64,000 bases of DNA from Adenophora triphylla var. japonica (GCA_022495995.1 JAFEMH010001296.1:186001-250000); one strand, 5' to 3'. Numbered from the stretch's first letter, positions 32,351 to 43,153 are shown. A program made the numbers and translations. Notes: generated by a model not told the origin, from the sequence alone.

Positions 32351-34207
32351 ATGTTCTCTGTAACAATTATCTCGCCAAATCCCTCTCTGTTTCACACACC
32401 TTCCTTCCCAGACATTCAATTACACAAACACAAGAACCGCTTCAAACAAACCAAGATCTCTAACTCTAACAACAATTTCAAGAATTTTCAATGCTTTTCA
32501 AACGATTCCGATATCTCTCTAAGTTATTCATCTCCTCAAGAAAACCCAGATGGTAATTATGTTTCTATTGATGATACTCCTTCGACGTCGGCCACTGCTG
32601 ACTTTGTTGAAGACTTTCGAGTTCTTGCTGGTTACCTTCAGCGGTGTTATAGTGTTAGAGAAGTGGAAATAGTGCAGGCAGCTGTTGTGAAGTCTGTGGA
32701 CAGATTTGGGGCGTTTGTGGGTAATAATTTGATAAGCGCTTATGTGAGAATGGGGAGATTGGTAGAGGCACGGGAAGTGTTTGATAAAATGACTGAGAGA
32801 AATGTTGTTTCTTGGACTGCTATGCTTTGTGGGTATTTGAGATATGGGTTTGAAGATGAAGCTTTAAGATTGTTTTTTGATTTGCTAGAGGATGGGTATC
32901 GGCCGAATTCTAAGACATTGGTGTGTGTTTTCGATTTGTGTAGTAAAAGATTAGATTTTGACCTTGGCAGGCAACTTCATGCTCGTGTAGCAAAAGGGAA
33001 TTTCTGTAATGTAATTTTAGATAGTGCTGTAGTACATTTTTATGCGCAGTGTGGTTACCTAACTGAAGCATTTCGTCTATTTGATCGGATGGAAGAGCGG
33101 GATGTAATTTGTTGGACAACGATGATAACTGCCTGCTCACAAAATGGGTGTGGGGAGGATGCTTTTCTGCTGTTTTCGCAAATGTTTTCTCATGATTTTG
33201 TCCCAAATGAGTTTACTGTCTGTAGTGCTTTGAAGGCTTGTGGCAATGAGAAAGCATTGAGCTTTGGCAGGCAATTGCATGGAGGCGTGGTTAAGAAGCT
33301 ATTCAAGAATGATGTTTACGTTGGGACTTCGTTGGTGGATATGTATGCCAAGTGTGGGGAAATTAAAGATTCTAGGATCGTTTTTGATGGAATGAGGAGG
33401 AGAAACATGGTTAGCTGGACTTCCATTATAGCAGGGTATGCTCAGAATGGCTTTGGTGTAGAAGCTATTCATCTGTTTCGGGTTATGAAGAAAAGAAAGA
33501 TATCTGCTAATAAGTTAACATTGGTAAGCATCCTTAGGGCATGTGGTCTTGTTAGGTCTTTAAAGACAGGTAAAGAAGTCCATGCACAGATAATTAAAAA
33601 TCACTTTCAAGGCAACATCTACTTAGAAAGCACTCTGATATGGCTCTATTGGAAATGTGGAGAGTACTCTGCTGCGTGCAGTGTCCTCAAAGGGATGACC
33701 GTAAGAGATGTAGTTTCTTGGACTGCAATGATCTCTGGCTGTGCTAACATTGGGCACGAGTTTGAGGCTCTTGAATTCATGAATGAAATGTTGGGGGAAG
33801 GGGTGGAGCCAAACCCTTTCACTTATTCTTCAGCTCTAAAAGCGTGTGCTAAATTAGAATATGCCGGGCAAGGGAAATCGATTCACTCGTCTATAAGCAA
33901 GACTCGTGCTTTATCAAATGTGTATGTAGGCAGTTCTTTAATCAATATGTATGCGAAATGCGGATATGTTTCAGAGGCAATTGAAGTTTTTGACAGCATG
34001 CCAGAAAGGAATTTGGTAGCATGGAAGTCTATGATTATGGGTTATGCAAAGAATGGGTTTTGTGGAGAAGCTATAAAGCTCATGTATCGAATGCAAGGGG
34101 AAGGTTTTGAGGTGGACGATTACACTCTCTCCACAGTTCTTACTACACTTGAAGATAGCGAGTCAGATACAGAGCATAGTACTGTTTGCAGTCAAACCGA
34201 CACTTGA
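32351..34207 (+). CDS. Pentatricopeptide repeat protein, PLS class, likely plastid (At4g18520-like)
   Basis: Single-exon, 618 codons, intact. The N-terminus (about residues 1-60) is rich in Ser, Asn, Lys and Pro and looks like a transit peptide. From about residue 90 onward PLS-type PPR motifs follow one another, for example NVVSWTAMLCGYLRYGFEDE, FVGNNLISAYVRMGRLVEAR, TSLVDMYAKCGEIKDSRIVF, VVSWTAMISGCANIGHEFEA and SSLINMYAKCGYVSEAIEVF. The protein ends soon after the last repeat with no DYW domain. Order, length and wording match the Arabidopsis protein At4g18520 (PDM1/SEL1), reported to act in plastid RNA processing and editing; each repeat binds one RNA base. I call orthology likely from recall, not from a search. 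The gene is flanked by TEs on both sides but is undamaged. Confidence 0.88.
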   Translation: MFSVTIISPNPSLFHTPSFPDIQLHKHKNRFKQTKISNSNNNFKNFQCFSNDSDISLSYSSPQENPDGNYVSIDDTPSTSATADFVEDFRVLAGYLQRCYSVREVEIVQAAVVKSVDRFGAFVGNNLISAYVRMGRLVEAREVFDKMTERNVVSWTAMLCGYLRYGFEDEALRLFFDLLEDGYRPNSKTLVCVFDLCSKRLDFDLGRQLHARVAKGNFCNVILDSAVVHFYAQCGYLTEAFRLFDRMEERDVICWTTMITACSQNGCGEDAFLLFSQMFSHDFVPNEFTVCSALKACGNEKALSFGRQLHGGVVKKLFKNDVYVGTSLVDMYAKCGEIKDSRIVFDGMRRRNMVSWTSIIAGYAQNGFGVEAIHLFRVMKKRKISANKLTLVSILRACGLVRSLKTGKEVHAQIIKNHFQGNIYLESTLIWLYWKCGEYSAACSVLKGMTVRDVVSWTAMISGCANIGHEFEALEFMNEMLGEGVEPNPFTYSSALKACAKLEYAGQGKSIHSSISKTRALSNVYVGSSLINMYAKCGYVSEAIEVFDSMPERNLVAWKSMIMGYAKNGFCGEAIKLMYRMQGEGFEVDDYTLSTVLTTLEDSESDTEHSTVCSQTDT

Positions 34208-34890
34208 GCCAAACTAAAGTCCAGTTTTTAGTTCAAAATTCTGAAAGATATCTTAAATGGGAAGCTTATGTTAGCTACATATTGAACTACAGAGAGACAA
34301 AGAAAAGGGTACATAATACATGGTAGGCACAATTGAAAGCTGGTCAGATTCTCCAATCCTGGTATGTCTAAGCGTCCTGTCAGATACTACTTTATACCAG
34401 AGACAACTACCTATCCTCACTGAAAAAGAAAGATAGTATATAGTAAGAATGTGATGTTTTAGCAATTGTCCTCCTTATTCAGGCTAATTTCAATGATTCT
34501 CCAGAATCTTGCCAAAGGAATCTTTGGAGCTAAGTCAATTGTTATACGATGAAGATGGTGTATATCCATTATCAATGATGCAAATCTATTGGGTTTGTAA
34601 ATAGGGAAATCCTCTCCTATCCCAGTTTGTCGTTTCAATCTTAACCCATAAGTCCATAACTCTTTCCTTCTCATTTCTCCCACAAGATACTTTTGAATTG
34701 ATCTAGTCATGTTACATTCGACTAAATATGGCCTCAGTTCCCTCTTCAGAATACATTTGGATCTCTTTGTTTGGACTAGTTGTCAATGCTTGGAGTTGAA
34801 GAATGAAGGTTTCTAAAAATTCTCAATTTGTCGGGCTGACCTGGAAGCAAAGTTGAAGAATTTGGGTGTACTTCTCAAAGAATAAAACTA
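34208..34890. other. Intergenic sequence downstream of the PPR gene
   Basis: Probably contains the PPR 3' untranslated region in its first part. An 83-codon minus frame (34459-34710) shows no family resemblance. Nothing else recognised. Confidence 0.35.
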
Positions 34891-35049
34891 GGGGCACAAA
34901 ATAGTCACAAAATCTTGCTCACAAACTCGTAGGTATAATGATTTTATTGGTGTTTTTAATTAGAGTGTAGCGGGTCTACTATCGATACAACCATTAAAAT
35001 ATCGCCAACTCATTTTGAAGCAAGATTTTGTGGCTTTCTTTTGTGCCCC
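34891..35049. mobile_element. MITE with GGGGCACAAAA inverted ends, TA target duplication
   Basis: 159 bp. Left end GGGGCACAAAATAGTCACAA and right end (complement) GGGGCACAAAAGAAAGCCAC continue as inverted repeats for about 30 bp (CACAAAATCTTGCT on both). TA at 34889-34890 and 35050-35051. Confidence 0.75.
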
Positions 35050-35190
35050 TAGCATTGCTCCTCAAATTAGCTCAAGAAGATAAATGAGGTAAGATGACTA
35101 GGCTAAACCATTGGGAGCAACACAGGTATGTATAACTATATGCAAATGCAAATGCATGAGCAACAAATGGAGATACATGCATATGGTATA

Positions 35191-35468
35191 CTCCCTCCGT
35201 CCCACGTCATTGTGAACCATTTTTTCGGACACAATAATTAAGAAATATTATTAAGATAATGAAAATGTGTGGTAGGAAATGAAGAGAGAGGATGAGTGGA
35301 GTTAATAGTAGGTTGGTTGAATAAATTGTATGGTGGAAAATGAAGAGAGAGAATGAGTGGGTGGGGTAAGGTGAATATAAAATAATAAATTTATTTCCAT
35401 TTTGGGCAGTTTGCATTCACGCGACTACTAAATTAAATAAGCCAGATTCACGCGTGGGACGGAGGGAG
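35191..35468. mobile_element. Stowaway-type MITE
   Basis: 278 bp, ends CTCCCTCCGTCCCACG in inverted orientation, TA duplicated at 35189-35190 and 35469-35470. The interior has GAAGAGAGAGxATGAGTGG twice. This is a typical plant Tc1/mariner-derived MITE. Confidence 0.92.
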
Positions 35469-35470
35469 TA

Positions 35471-36130
35471 TACAAATGCATATTTATCATGAAGCCACTT
35501 GGTTTCATTTTTCTCCCCAAGTGAGGAAAAAAAAGTTGGTTCTTTGGTTCAATTAAACTCTGCTAGTAAGATGTTTGAATTAAGGAGGGAATAGAGATTC
35601 TGCACCATATTAATCATTTAGTTGGAGTTACCAACAGTGTAACATGGTGACCTAACATCAATAGAAAGATTCAAAGAATTATATTTGCATGTGAAATGGT
35701 GAACCTGGTATTTGTTATAAACTCTGATGTTTCCTCTAGTTATATGGTACAATTGTCAAAACATAAGTGCATATAATTGTGAGCATGCCAAGTGAACCAA
35801 GCAATCCCACACTGGTCCAAAAGAAGTGTCTGGATCAAATTTTATTAGAAAATGTGGAATACCCAATGAGGATAGAGTTTGTAGGCTGATTGGTCCACAT
35901 GTGAAGTTTTTATTTGACCAAAATTACGACTCAAGGACAGAGTGTGTGTTAAACTTCTTTACAAGCATCGTACTATTTTGGAATTTTTGGATTTATTTTT
36001 TATGTTTCTGTGCTTTAGAATTAGAGGTAGTGTGAAATGAAATGAAGTTGATCTTGTTTCTAACTTGTTCAATTGCAATCGAACTTTTATAAGCAATTTA
36101 TATATGTGTTTATTATCGTATATCCATGCG
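35471..36130. other. Intergenic sequence
   Basis: A+T-rich; no gene, RNA or repeat recognised. The 69-codon plus-strand frame at 35826-36035 has no family resemblance. Confidence 0.35.
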
Positions 36131-36160
36131 TATTATTCAATTATTACCGATTAGCCTATT

Positions 36161-37648
36161 TGATGCTACCAATTACCAATGGAAACGGGTTTGCAACGGT
36201 GGTCCGGCTCAAGGATGAGGGCGGTCGGATATCTGGCTTAACTCGATCCTCTTGACCTGAGAATAAGAGAGAAAACCGTTAGCTCAAAGCCGAGGGGGGG
36301 GGGTCCCCGGCGATGAGGCTCCGGCGTGAGGATAAGAACACAGTGATGGGAGATAAAGCTATGGAGTATGAAAATTGGCTTGAGTTAGAGTGACTTACCT
36401 TCTGCCTTGAGGGAGAATTCCTATTTATATGAGGGAGAGGTTTGGATTATTATCAAATATCAAGGGGACACGTGTTCGTACCTCATTGGCGGAGAGTCCT
36501 TTTGGTTGGAATAGTGGGGAGCAAATCTCTGTTGGGACAGAGATCATGGGAGCACTCTCTGCCATGCAGAGGGAGTGGAGTCGTTGGTGGAGATCTTTGT
36601 CGGGGGACCACTAGGATGGTCGTCATATTCCTAGGGGGACCATTCTAGGCTACTTGGGGTCACTACACGTGGAGAGGTTGTTGATATCCGTGGGGGGAAT
36701 CATCTGCTAAGTCGAGGAGGGATCATGGGTTTAGTTGGATAGGTAGAGGAAAATGGATAGAATCTCATGGGGAAGGTACATGGCGCGGTATGCTCTTGAG
36801 GGATTGGTACAAGGGGTTAGGTGGGAAAGGTAGGGAGTATGCGGGTGTAATCTCATGAGCAAACCGCCTATTGCGGTATGCCCCAAAGGGCATTGGGGGT
36901 GTTGAGTTTGGTATATGGGAGATGGGTGATGTGCTAAGGGGGACACAAGGGAGGATGACACCGCATGGGCAAGATGGTGAGGACAAGGACAAGGGAGGAA
37001 GGCGGTGTGAAGGAAATTACATAGGGGAGGAGGACAAGAACATGAAGGTGGAATGAGAAGGAATTTGGTTGGGAGACGGCGATATGACTTAGAGGGAAAC
37101 CGCCCTAGCGGTGTGAGGGAGAGGGACCTGAAGGCGGTATGAGGAGGAGGGCATGAAGGCGGGATGAGGGGAGAGGGACATGTAGGCGGTATGAAGGGAG
37201 AAAGGATGTTGGCGGTTTGGAGGGAGAAAGGATGTTGGCGGCTTGGTGGAGAAGGAGGTTAGCGGTTTGGAGGGAGAAAGGTTGTTGGCGGTTTGGAGGG
37301 AGAAAGGAGGTTGGCGGTTTGGAGGGAGAAAGGTTGTTGGCGGTTTGGAGGGAGAAAGGAGGTTGGCGGTTTGGAGGGAGAAAGGTTGTTGGCGGTTTGG
37401 AGGGAGAAAGGATGTTGGCGGTTTGGAGGGGGAAAGGATGTTGGCGGTTTGGAGGGAGAAAGGAGGTTGGTGGTGTGAAACTAGGAAAGGAGAGTGGGGA
37501 TGCGGCTTGGTACAAACCGCATAGGCGGAATCAATATGGGTGGGTAAGGAGGAAACGGCATTGGCGGTTTGGCTTGCCATATTTGTCTCGATCCGATTTT
37601 CTTGGAGTAGTTCCGGTCTGATCTTGAGCCTGAGACTTTGGCTCATCA
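36161..37648 (-). repeat. 3' LTR of element H
   Basis: 1488 bp. It holds a 26-bp tandem array at about 37195-37480. A minus-strand TATA box lies at 36421-36430 (complement ATATAAATAG). Differences from the other LTR include repeat-unit number and a 7-bp insertion near 36170. Confidence 0.9.
37195..37480. repeat. 26-bp tandem array in LTR of H
   Basis: About eleven units of GGAGGGAGAAAGGATGTTGG plus CGGTTT; the plus strand is purine-rich. The other LTR has a similar, slightly shorter array (about 42725-42985). The overlapping open frames on both strands are periodicity artefacts because 26 bp shifts frame with each unit. Confidence 0.9.
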
Positions 37649-37668
37649 GTAGCCCCCAATTTCTTAGC
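37649..37668 (-). promoter_or_regulatory. Polypurine tract of element H
   Basis: On the minus strand AAGAAATTGGGGGCTAC directly precedes the 3' LTR start TGATGAGCC. Confidence 0.7.
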
Positions 37669-37719
37669 TTGATTATTTATGATCGAGTTGAGGAGGAAAT
37701 AGTATGACCACGTAGATCG

Positions 37720-38075
37720 ACTTTTGCAAATCTTTATCGGTTTGCTATGGTCACTTAGACCAATTTTTGCAAATCTTTATCGGTTTACTATGGTCACTTA
37801 GATCAATTTTTGCAAATCTTCATCGGTTTGCTATGGTCACTTAGATCAATTTTTGCAAATCTTTATCGGTTTGCTATGACCACTTAGACCAATTTTTGCA
37901 AATCTTCATCAGTTTGCTATGGTCACTTAGACCAATCTTTGCAAATCTTCATCGATTTGCTATGGCCATTTAGACCAATTTTTGCAAATCTCTTTGTGGT
38001 TTACTATGGTTACTTAGACCAATTTTTGCAAACCCTCATCGGTTTGCTATGGTCACTTAGACCAATTTTCGCAAA
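37720..38075 (-). repeat. About 43-bp tandem array in H 3' internal region
   Basis: About eight units of GCAAATCTTTATCGGTTTGC plus TATGGTCACTTAGACCAATTT. Each unit contains ATGGTCACTTAGACCA. Sequence to about 38650 has scattered, more diverged versions of the same wording. No gene here. Confidence 0.85.
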
Positions 38076-38874
38076 CTGTTATAGATAGTCATCTTGGCCT
38101 TGGCTTTTCACTGCTATGGTTGATTGAACCGATTTTGGCTAAGTGTTTATGCATCATGATCACTGGGATCAATTTTTACTAAGGACCTGAGCCCTATTTT
38201 TAGTCATATCACCACTGAGGCCTTGGGGTTTTGTTTCATCACTCGATATGCTTGTGGTGTTCCTGCTAGCTATGACCTCCTGAATCAATAGTCGCGAGCA
38301 CCTTTATCGTGGCCATTCGATACCCTTTTGCTATAATCACTGAGATTAATGTTTGCAAGCATTTCGATTTTTATTTTTTGGTATCGTTACAAATGCTATA
38401 ACTTCATGAGTTAATTTTAGCAAGTGCGGCAGTGCTATGGTCGTGTTTGACCAATCTTGGCAAAGCGTTCAGGCCTAGTTATTCCTGGCCTTCGATTTCC
38501 ATGAGGAACCGTTTCGCAAACCGCTAGGGTCATTTGGACTGATTTTCGCGGAGTGCGTTGTTTTTAGCTTGTTTGTCTTAGGCCCATATCAGCTGAGATA
38601 TGTGCGGTATGGACACCTTTGTTAGGATACCGCGTGGAATAACATGTGTAAAGCTTTTGGAGAGACATCGTAAAAAATGTGATGGAGAACATTTTCAAAT
38701 GGAGAAGGCATCAATTTCATTAAACTTTCAAGGAGAGTGGAGAAAAACTACTACAAGCTTGAGTCTTTAGGGAAAGCGGCAAAACATTCTACCGATGCAA
38801 CATTCTACCGATGCTACATCTTTTAGGGAAAGCAATAAAAACTTACTAAAGAGGTTCATAATGAATTGTAGCCC
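38076..38874 (-). other. Diverged repeat and 3' untranslated part of element H
   Basis: Fading echoes of the 43-bp repeat (GCTATGGTTGATTGAACCGA, GATCACTGGGATCAATTTT) and no coding sequence. This is where a polymerase would begin in an autonomous element; none is seen. Confidence 0.55.
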
Positions 38875-40851
38875 CTAGTGGCAAACCATCTTCATTCTTC
38901 CTTCCACAATGTTTCTTTTACTTGGAATTTTCTCTTTTTCAATTTGCTCTTCCTTCTTTCTTTCATCAAAGAGAGTTTCATCCTCATTGATTTTTACCAC
39001 CATTTCAACGTCCTGTCCCAAGGGCTTGCATACCGCAACTTCATTGTCATCGGAGATTATTTCCACTAGAATTGGCGATTTGAAAATTTGACACTCCCAT
39101 ACCATGGGGTCTTCCTTCTGGTATTCCCATATCATTGAATCTTCCTCCTCCTCTACTTCCAAGTCGGCGATTATTCCGATCGTGCTCCTGGAGGAAGTTT
39201 GAGAACGGCTAAGTGTTACTTCACGATCTGGCTCATGGATCGTTATGCTATTCTTGTTCTTCTGCATGGTGATCATTTTCTTGAGGGCGTCAACGGGCTC
39301 ACTCTTCAAGCATCCAATCCCTTTGGGAGTGGGAAACTTTGCCTTTTGATGAGGAACGGAGACCACCATTTTAAAACTCTTCATGAATGGTATACCTATA
39401 ATGACATTATAAGGAGATGCCAGATCTAGGACCATGAAGGTAATCATTTCGGATCTGATCATATCGCCGTCTTCGGCAAAGATTAGGATATCGATGGTGC
39501 CTTTGACTCTAACAGCATGGTTTGTGAAACCTTCCAGCATTCCGGCGAAAGGTGCAAGGTGAGCTTCTGAATATCCCATCCCTAAGAAAGCTTCATAATA
39601 CAAAATATTGTGGGATGCTCTCGTATCAACAAGGATTCTTCTGATTTCTTTTTCTGCGGTATACAACTTAATGATGATGGGCTGATCGGCATGCCCAGGC
39701 GACAAAGCCAACTCCCTCCTACTGAAACTGATCGTTCTCTCCTCCTCTAGGGCATACGCTGGCATATTGAAAGTGTGATTTAGGCTGTAAATTTGGTTAC
39801 GGAGTTGGGTGATACTTGAAATTCTTTCATTGATCACGTGAATAACCGTGCGGCTTCCTCCTTCCCCTTGGCGCTTTTCTTTGTCTTCTCCTAGTTTGAT
39901 CCCTTCTAGGAAACCATTTAGGAGTCCTCGATCTACCATCCTTTGCAAAGCCCTCTTCAAGTGGAAGCAATCTTCGGTGTCATGCCACGTGTCTCTATGA
40001 AACTCACAATACTTGTTCCTGTTACGTCCTCCGCTATACTTGGTGTCCATCAGTCTAGGGGTTGGCATGTCAACGAGCTTAAGGATTTCGGCTCTAGGCA
40101 TATTCAAGGGAGTGAACACTTCTTCCTTAGTGGGTTCGTTTCTATCATGAGGTCTCTGTGTGTTCCTTTCATATCCTCTGTGAGTTCTTGCATCATGCTC
40201 CACAACTTCAATTCTTTCCTTCCTAACTCTTCTGGAGTCCGAACCTTCGCCTTGGCCATCAATATCTTCTCCTCCGGCGTACCCCCTAGCACGCTCGTAC
40301 AACTCTCCTGAGGAATTGGGGGGACGCATATTCAATTCACTTATGAGGTGGGGAATGGCCAAACCGGCATTGAACAACATAATAATTTCTCCATCATTAA
40401 TATCTGCTATCTGATCCGCCAAGTGCCTAAACCTTGTGACATAGCTGATGACCGATTCTCCTGACCTCTGCCTAATTTGACACAACTCCGATTTGGCGAT
40501 GGGGAAAGCTCCCGAGGCACTAAACCGAGTCATGAACTTGGCTTTGAAATCATCATAACTATTAATGGAGTCAGATGGGAGAGCCATGAACCACTCCAGA
40601 GCGTGACCGATGAGTGTGCTAGCTAGAGCTTTGCATAAGATGGGATCATCCTTTGTGAGTAAGGACATCTTAACTTCGATTTGTCCAAGGTGGTTGTTTG
40701 CTTTGGTTGTGCCGGTATAATCTGGCAAGGTGGGAATCTTGATCTTGGGGTTTGGTGGAGCTTCCTTGATCCATCTTGTGAAGGGTCGGAGGAAAGAGTC
40801 TTTTTCTGGCTCATCCTTCTTGGCGGTTTCCACTTGGGCCAATCGTCTCAT
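38875..40851 (-). CDS. Gag core and aspartic protease polyprotein of element H (ORF 2)
   Basis: 658 codons, intact. Residues about 25-200 form the plant Ty3/gypsy gag core (PTLPDYTGTTKANNHLGQIE, ALEWFMALPSDSINSYDDFK, FMTRFSASG, SGESVISYVTRFRHL). C282-x2-H-x5-H-x3-C forms the zinc-knuckle-like motif (YCEFHRDTWHDTEDCFHLKR), with Trp where Gly is usual before the second His. The protease region near residue 409 reads LVDTRASHNILYYEAF: the catalytic D409-T410 is followed by Arg411 instead of Gly, a single-base change (GGA to AGA) likely to impair it. A hydrophobic YNVIIGIPFM segment follows. No RT follows. It starts at ATG 40851, sharing one base with the stop of ORF 1. Confidence 0.85.
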   Translation of the reverse strand: MRRLAQVETAKKDEPEKDSFLRPFTRWIKEAPPNPKIKIPTLPDYTGTTKANNHLGQIEVKMSLLTKDDPILCKALASTLIGHALEWFMALPSDSINSYDDFKAKFMTRFSASGAFPIAKSELCQIRQRSGESVISYVTRFRHLADQIADINDGEIIMLFNAGLAIPHLISELNMRPPNSSGELYERARGYAGGEDIDGQGEGSDSRRVRKERIEVVEHDARTHRGYERNTQRPHDRNEPTKEEVFTPLNMPRAEILKLVDMPTPRLMDTKYSGGRNRNKYCEFHRDTWHDTEDCFHLKRALQRMVDRGLLNGFLEGIKLGEDKEKRQGEGGSRTVIHVINERISSITQLRNQIYSLNHTFNMPAYALEEERTISFSRRELALSPGHADQPIIIKLYTAEKEIRRILVDTRASHNILYYEAFLGMGYSEAHLAPFAGMLEGFTNHAVRVKGTIDILIFAEDGDMIRSEMITFMVLDLASPYNVIIGIPFMKSFKMVVSVPHQKAKFPTPKGIGCLKSEPVDALKKMITMQKNKNSITIHEPDREVTLSRSQTSSRSTIGIIADLEVEEEEDSMIWEYQKEDPMVWECQIFKSPILVEIISDDNEVAVCKPLGQDVEMVVKINEDETLFDERKKEEQIEKEKIPSKRNIVEGRMKMVCH

Positions 40852-41567
40852 TATCTCCTTTTCCCATGAACTTTCTCTACGACTCCGCTCTTTTTCTGAT
40901 GACTTTTTCTTCCCCTTTCCTTGGAGGGGCGGTATGCAGAGTCATAAGTTGATCCGGTGTCCTCATCCCGATAGGAGCACTCGTCTTCATGCCATTTCTT
41001 CTTCCGATCATCATGATGGGAATAACCCTTTAATTTCTCCTTGTGCGTGGTTTCCTCTACCAAGCTCTTCTTGGGTGGAACCATGGAATCATCCCGATTG
41101 GGGCGTTGAGTTTTTACATAGGCTACGCTCTCACTCTTGATTTTGACGGGAGAATGAACGCTGTTCGCGAACTTGTGAATTTCATCGGCGGCAAAGAGCA
41201 TCTGTGGTTTCCCTAGCTCTTTCAAATGTTCATTATTCGACAAGATTTTAGCATACATCAAGCTTTGTTGTTGCAAAAGGGCTATCTCCATTTCTCCCTG
41301 CTCTAGATCAACCTCTCCTTGGGGTACTTTAGATTGCTCTCCGACGGGTTTCTTGGCATTTCTTCCTTCTTGATCCTCCTTATGCTTAGCAGCCGCAGCG
41401 AGCTCTTGTTCCTCGTCATTTTCCGACGAGGTATAAATGGTGTGTAGGTCAACAGACTTTGCCCTACGATGGTGAGTTTGATGACGTTCAGATGGTTTGG
41501 AGGGTGGGGTTTGAATTTCTACGGTGGATTTGAGGCGTCTTGATTTAGGCAAACCAAGAAACTCCAT
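40851..41567 (-). CDS. N-terminal gag ORF of element H (ORF 1)
   Basis: 238 codons from MEFLGLPKSRRLKSTVEIQT to KSGVVEKVHGKRR. The upstream in-frame ATG at 41747 lies in the LTR, so 41567 is the more likely start. The protein is charged and probably unstructured, with a Gln/Leu-rich helix (EMEIALLQQQSLMYAKILSN) and a basic, His-rich tail. Its TAA overlaps the ATG of ORF 2 in TAATG. Either the two were one gag and a frameshift split them, or ORF 2 is reached by termination-reinitiation. No outside family recognised. Confidence 0.7.
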   Translation of the reverse strand: MEFLGLPKSRRLKSTVEIQTPPSKPSERHQTHHRRAKSVDLHTIYTSSENDEEQELAAAAKHKEDQEGRNAKKPVGEQSKVPQGEVDLEQGEMEIALLQQQSLMYAKILSNNEHLKELGKPQMLFAADEIHKFANSVHSPVKIKSESVAYVKTQRPNRDDSMVPPKKSLVEETTHKEKLKGYSHHDDRKKKWHEDECSYRDEDTGSTYDSAYRPSKERGRKSHQKKSGVVEKVHGKRR

Positions 41568-41679
41568 AGCAACAGAAAGGAACAAGAGTGTTTTGTTTGA
41601 AGAATGTGAAGGAAAAGTCCAGATTATGAGTTTCTGGGCAAGAGAAAGAAGACTCAGGTAAGAAGAATGATGAATGAAC

Positions 41680-41702
41680 GATTTCCCGGCAATGGAACCA
41701 AC
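41680..41702 (-). promoter_or_regulatory. Primer-binding site of element H
   Basis: On the minus strand, directly after the 5' LTR: GTTGGTTCCATTGCCGGGAA. This resembles the TGGCGCCGTTGCCGGGGA type PBS of plant Ty3/gypsy elements (tRNA-Asp-like) with several mismatches. Confidence 0.6.
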
Positions 41703-43153
41703 TGATGCTACCAATAGAAACGGGTATACAACGGTGGTTCGGCTCAAGGATGAGGGCGATCGGATATCTAGCTTGATTCGATCTCCTTGACCTGAGAATA
41801 AGAAAGAAAACCGTTAGCTCAAAGCCAAGGGGGGGTCCCCGCCAATGAGGCTCCGGCGTGAGGATAAGAACACAGTGATGGGAGATAAAGCTATGGAGTA
41901 TGGAAATTGGCTTGAGTTAGAGTGACTTACCTTCTGCCTTGAGGGAGAAGTCCTATTTATATGAGGGAGAGGTTTGGATTATTATCAAATATCAAGGGAA
42001 CACGTGTTCGTACCTCATTGGCAGAGAGTCCTTTTGGTTGGAAGAGTGGGAAGCAAATCTCTGTTGGGACAGAGATCATGGGAGCACTCTCTGCCATGCA
42101 GAGGGAGTGGAGTCGTTGGTGGAGATCTTTGTCGGGGGACTACTAGGACGGTCGTCATATTCCTAGGGGGACCATTCTAGGCTACTTGGGGTCACTACAC
42201 GTGGAGAGGTTGTTGATATCCATGGGGGGAATCATCGGCTAAGTCGAGGAGGGTTCATGGGTTTAGTTGGATAGGTAGAGGAAAATGGATAGAATCTCAT
42301 GGGGAAGGTACGTGGCGCGGTATGCTCTTGAGGGATTGGTACAAGGGGTTAGGTGGGAAAGATAGGGAGTATGAGGGTGTAATCCCATGAGAAAACCGTC
42401 TATTGTGGTATGCCCCAAAGGGCATTGGGGGTGTTGAGTTTGGTATATGGGAGATGGGTGATGTGCTAAGGGGGACACAAGGGAGGATGACACCGCATGG
42501 GCAAGATGGTGAGGACAAGGACAAGGGACGAAGGCGGTGTGAAGGAAATTACATAAGGGAGGAGGACAAGAACATGAAGGTGGAATGAGAAGGAATTTGG
42601 TTGGGGAGACGGCGATATGACTTGGAGGGAAACCGCCCTAGCGGTGTGAGGGAGAGGGACCTGAAGGCGGTATGAGGAGGAGGGCATGAAGGCGGGATGA
42701 GGGGACAGGGACATGTAGGCGGTATGAAGGGAGAAAGGATGTTGGCGGTTTGGAGGGAGAAAGGATGTTGGCGGCTTGGAGGAGAAGGAGGTTGGCGGTT
42801 TGGAGGGAGAAAGGTTGTTGGCGGTTTGGAGGGAGAAAGGAGGTTGGCGGTTTGGAGGGAGAATGGATGTTGGCGGTTTGGAGGGGGAAAGGATGTTGGC
42901 GGTTTGGTGGAGAAGGAGGTTGGCGGTTTGGAGGGAGAAAGGTTGTTGGCGGTTTGGAGGGAGAAAGGAGGTTGGCGGTGTGAAACTAGGAAAGGAAAGT
43001 GGGGATGCGGCTTGGTGCAAACCGCATAGGCGGAATCAATATGGGTGGGTAAGGAGGAAACGACATTGGCGGTTTGGCTTGCCATATTTGTCTCGATCCG
43101 ATTTTCTTGGAGTAGTTCCAGTCTGATCTTGAGCCTGTGACTTTGGCTCATCA
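41703..43153 (-). repeat. 5' LTR of element H
   Basis: 1451 bp, collinear with 36161-37648. TATA (complement of CTATTTATATGAGG) at 41953-41966. 26-bp array at about 42725-42985. Confidence 0.9.

Larger units (their letters stand above)
36161..43153 (-). mobile_element. Gag-protease-only LTR retrotransposon H
   Basis: LTRs 36161-37648 and 41703-43153 start (on minus) TGATGAGCC and end GGTAGCATCA. TSD CTATT is at 36156-36160 and 43154-43158. Read on the minus strand: 5' LTR, PBS, gag ORF 1, overlapping ORF 2 with gag core, zinc-knuckle-like motif and aspartic protease, then a repeat-rich stretch, PPT and 3' LTR. No reverse transcriptase, RNase H or integrase is present. This is the arrangement called TR-GAG in the literature on plant non-autonomous elements. 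The polypurine end GGGGGCTAC matches the Tat-like elements A and C. Confidence 0.9.

Noticed and set aside
32910..33206. 98-codon minus ORF inside the PPR gene
   Set aside because: Antisense shadow of the intact PPR reading frame.
34459..34710. 83-codon minus ORF downstream of the PPR gene
   Set aside because: No domain or family resemblance and no promoter-like context; left as intergenic.
37089..37646. 185-codon minus ORF with PPNRQPPFSLQTAN repeats, and its plus-strand counterparts (also 42466-43154)
   Set aside because: Open on several frames because of the 26-bp LTR repeat; not a proline-rich protein gene.
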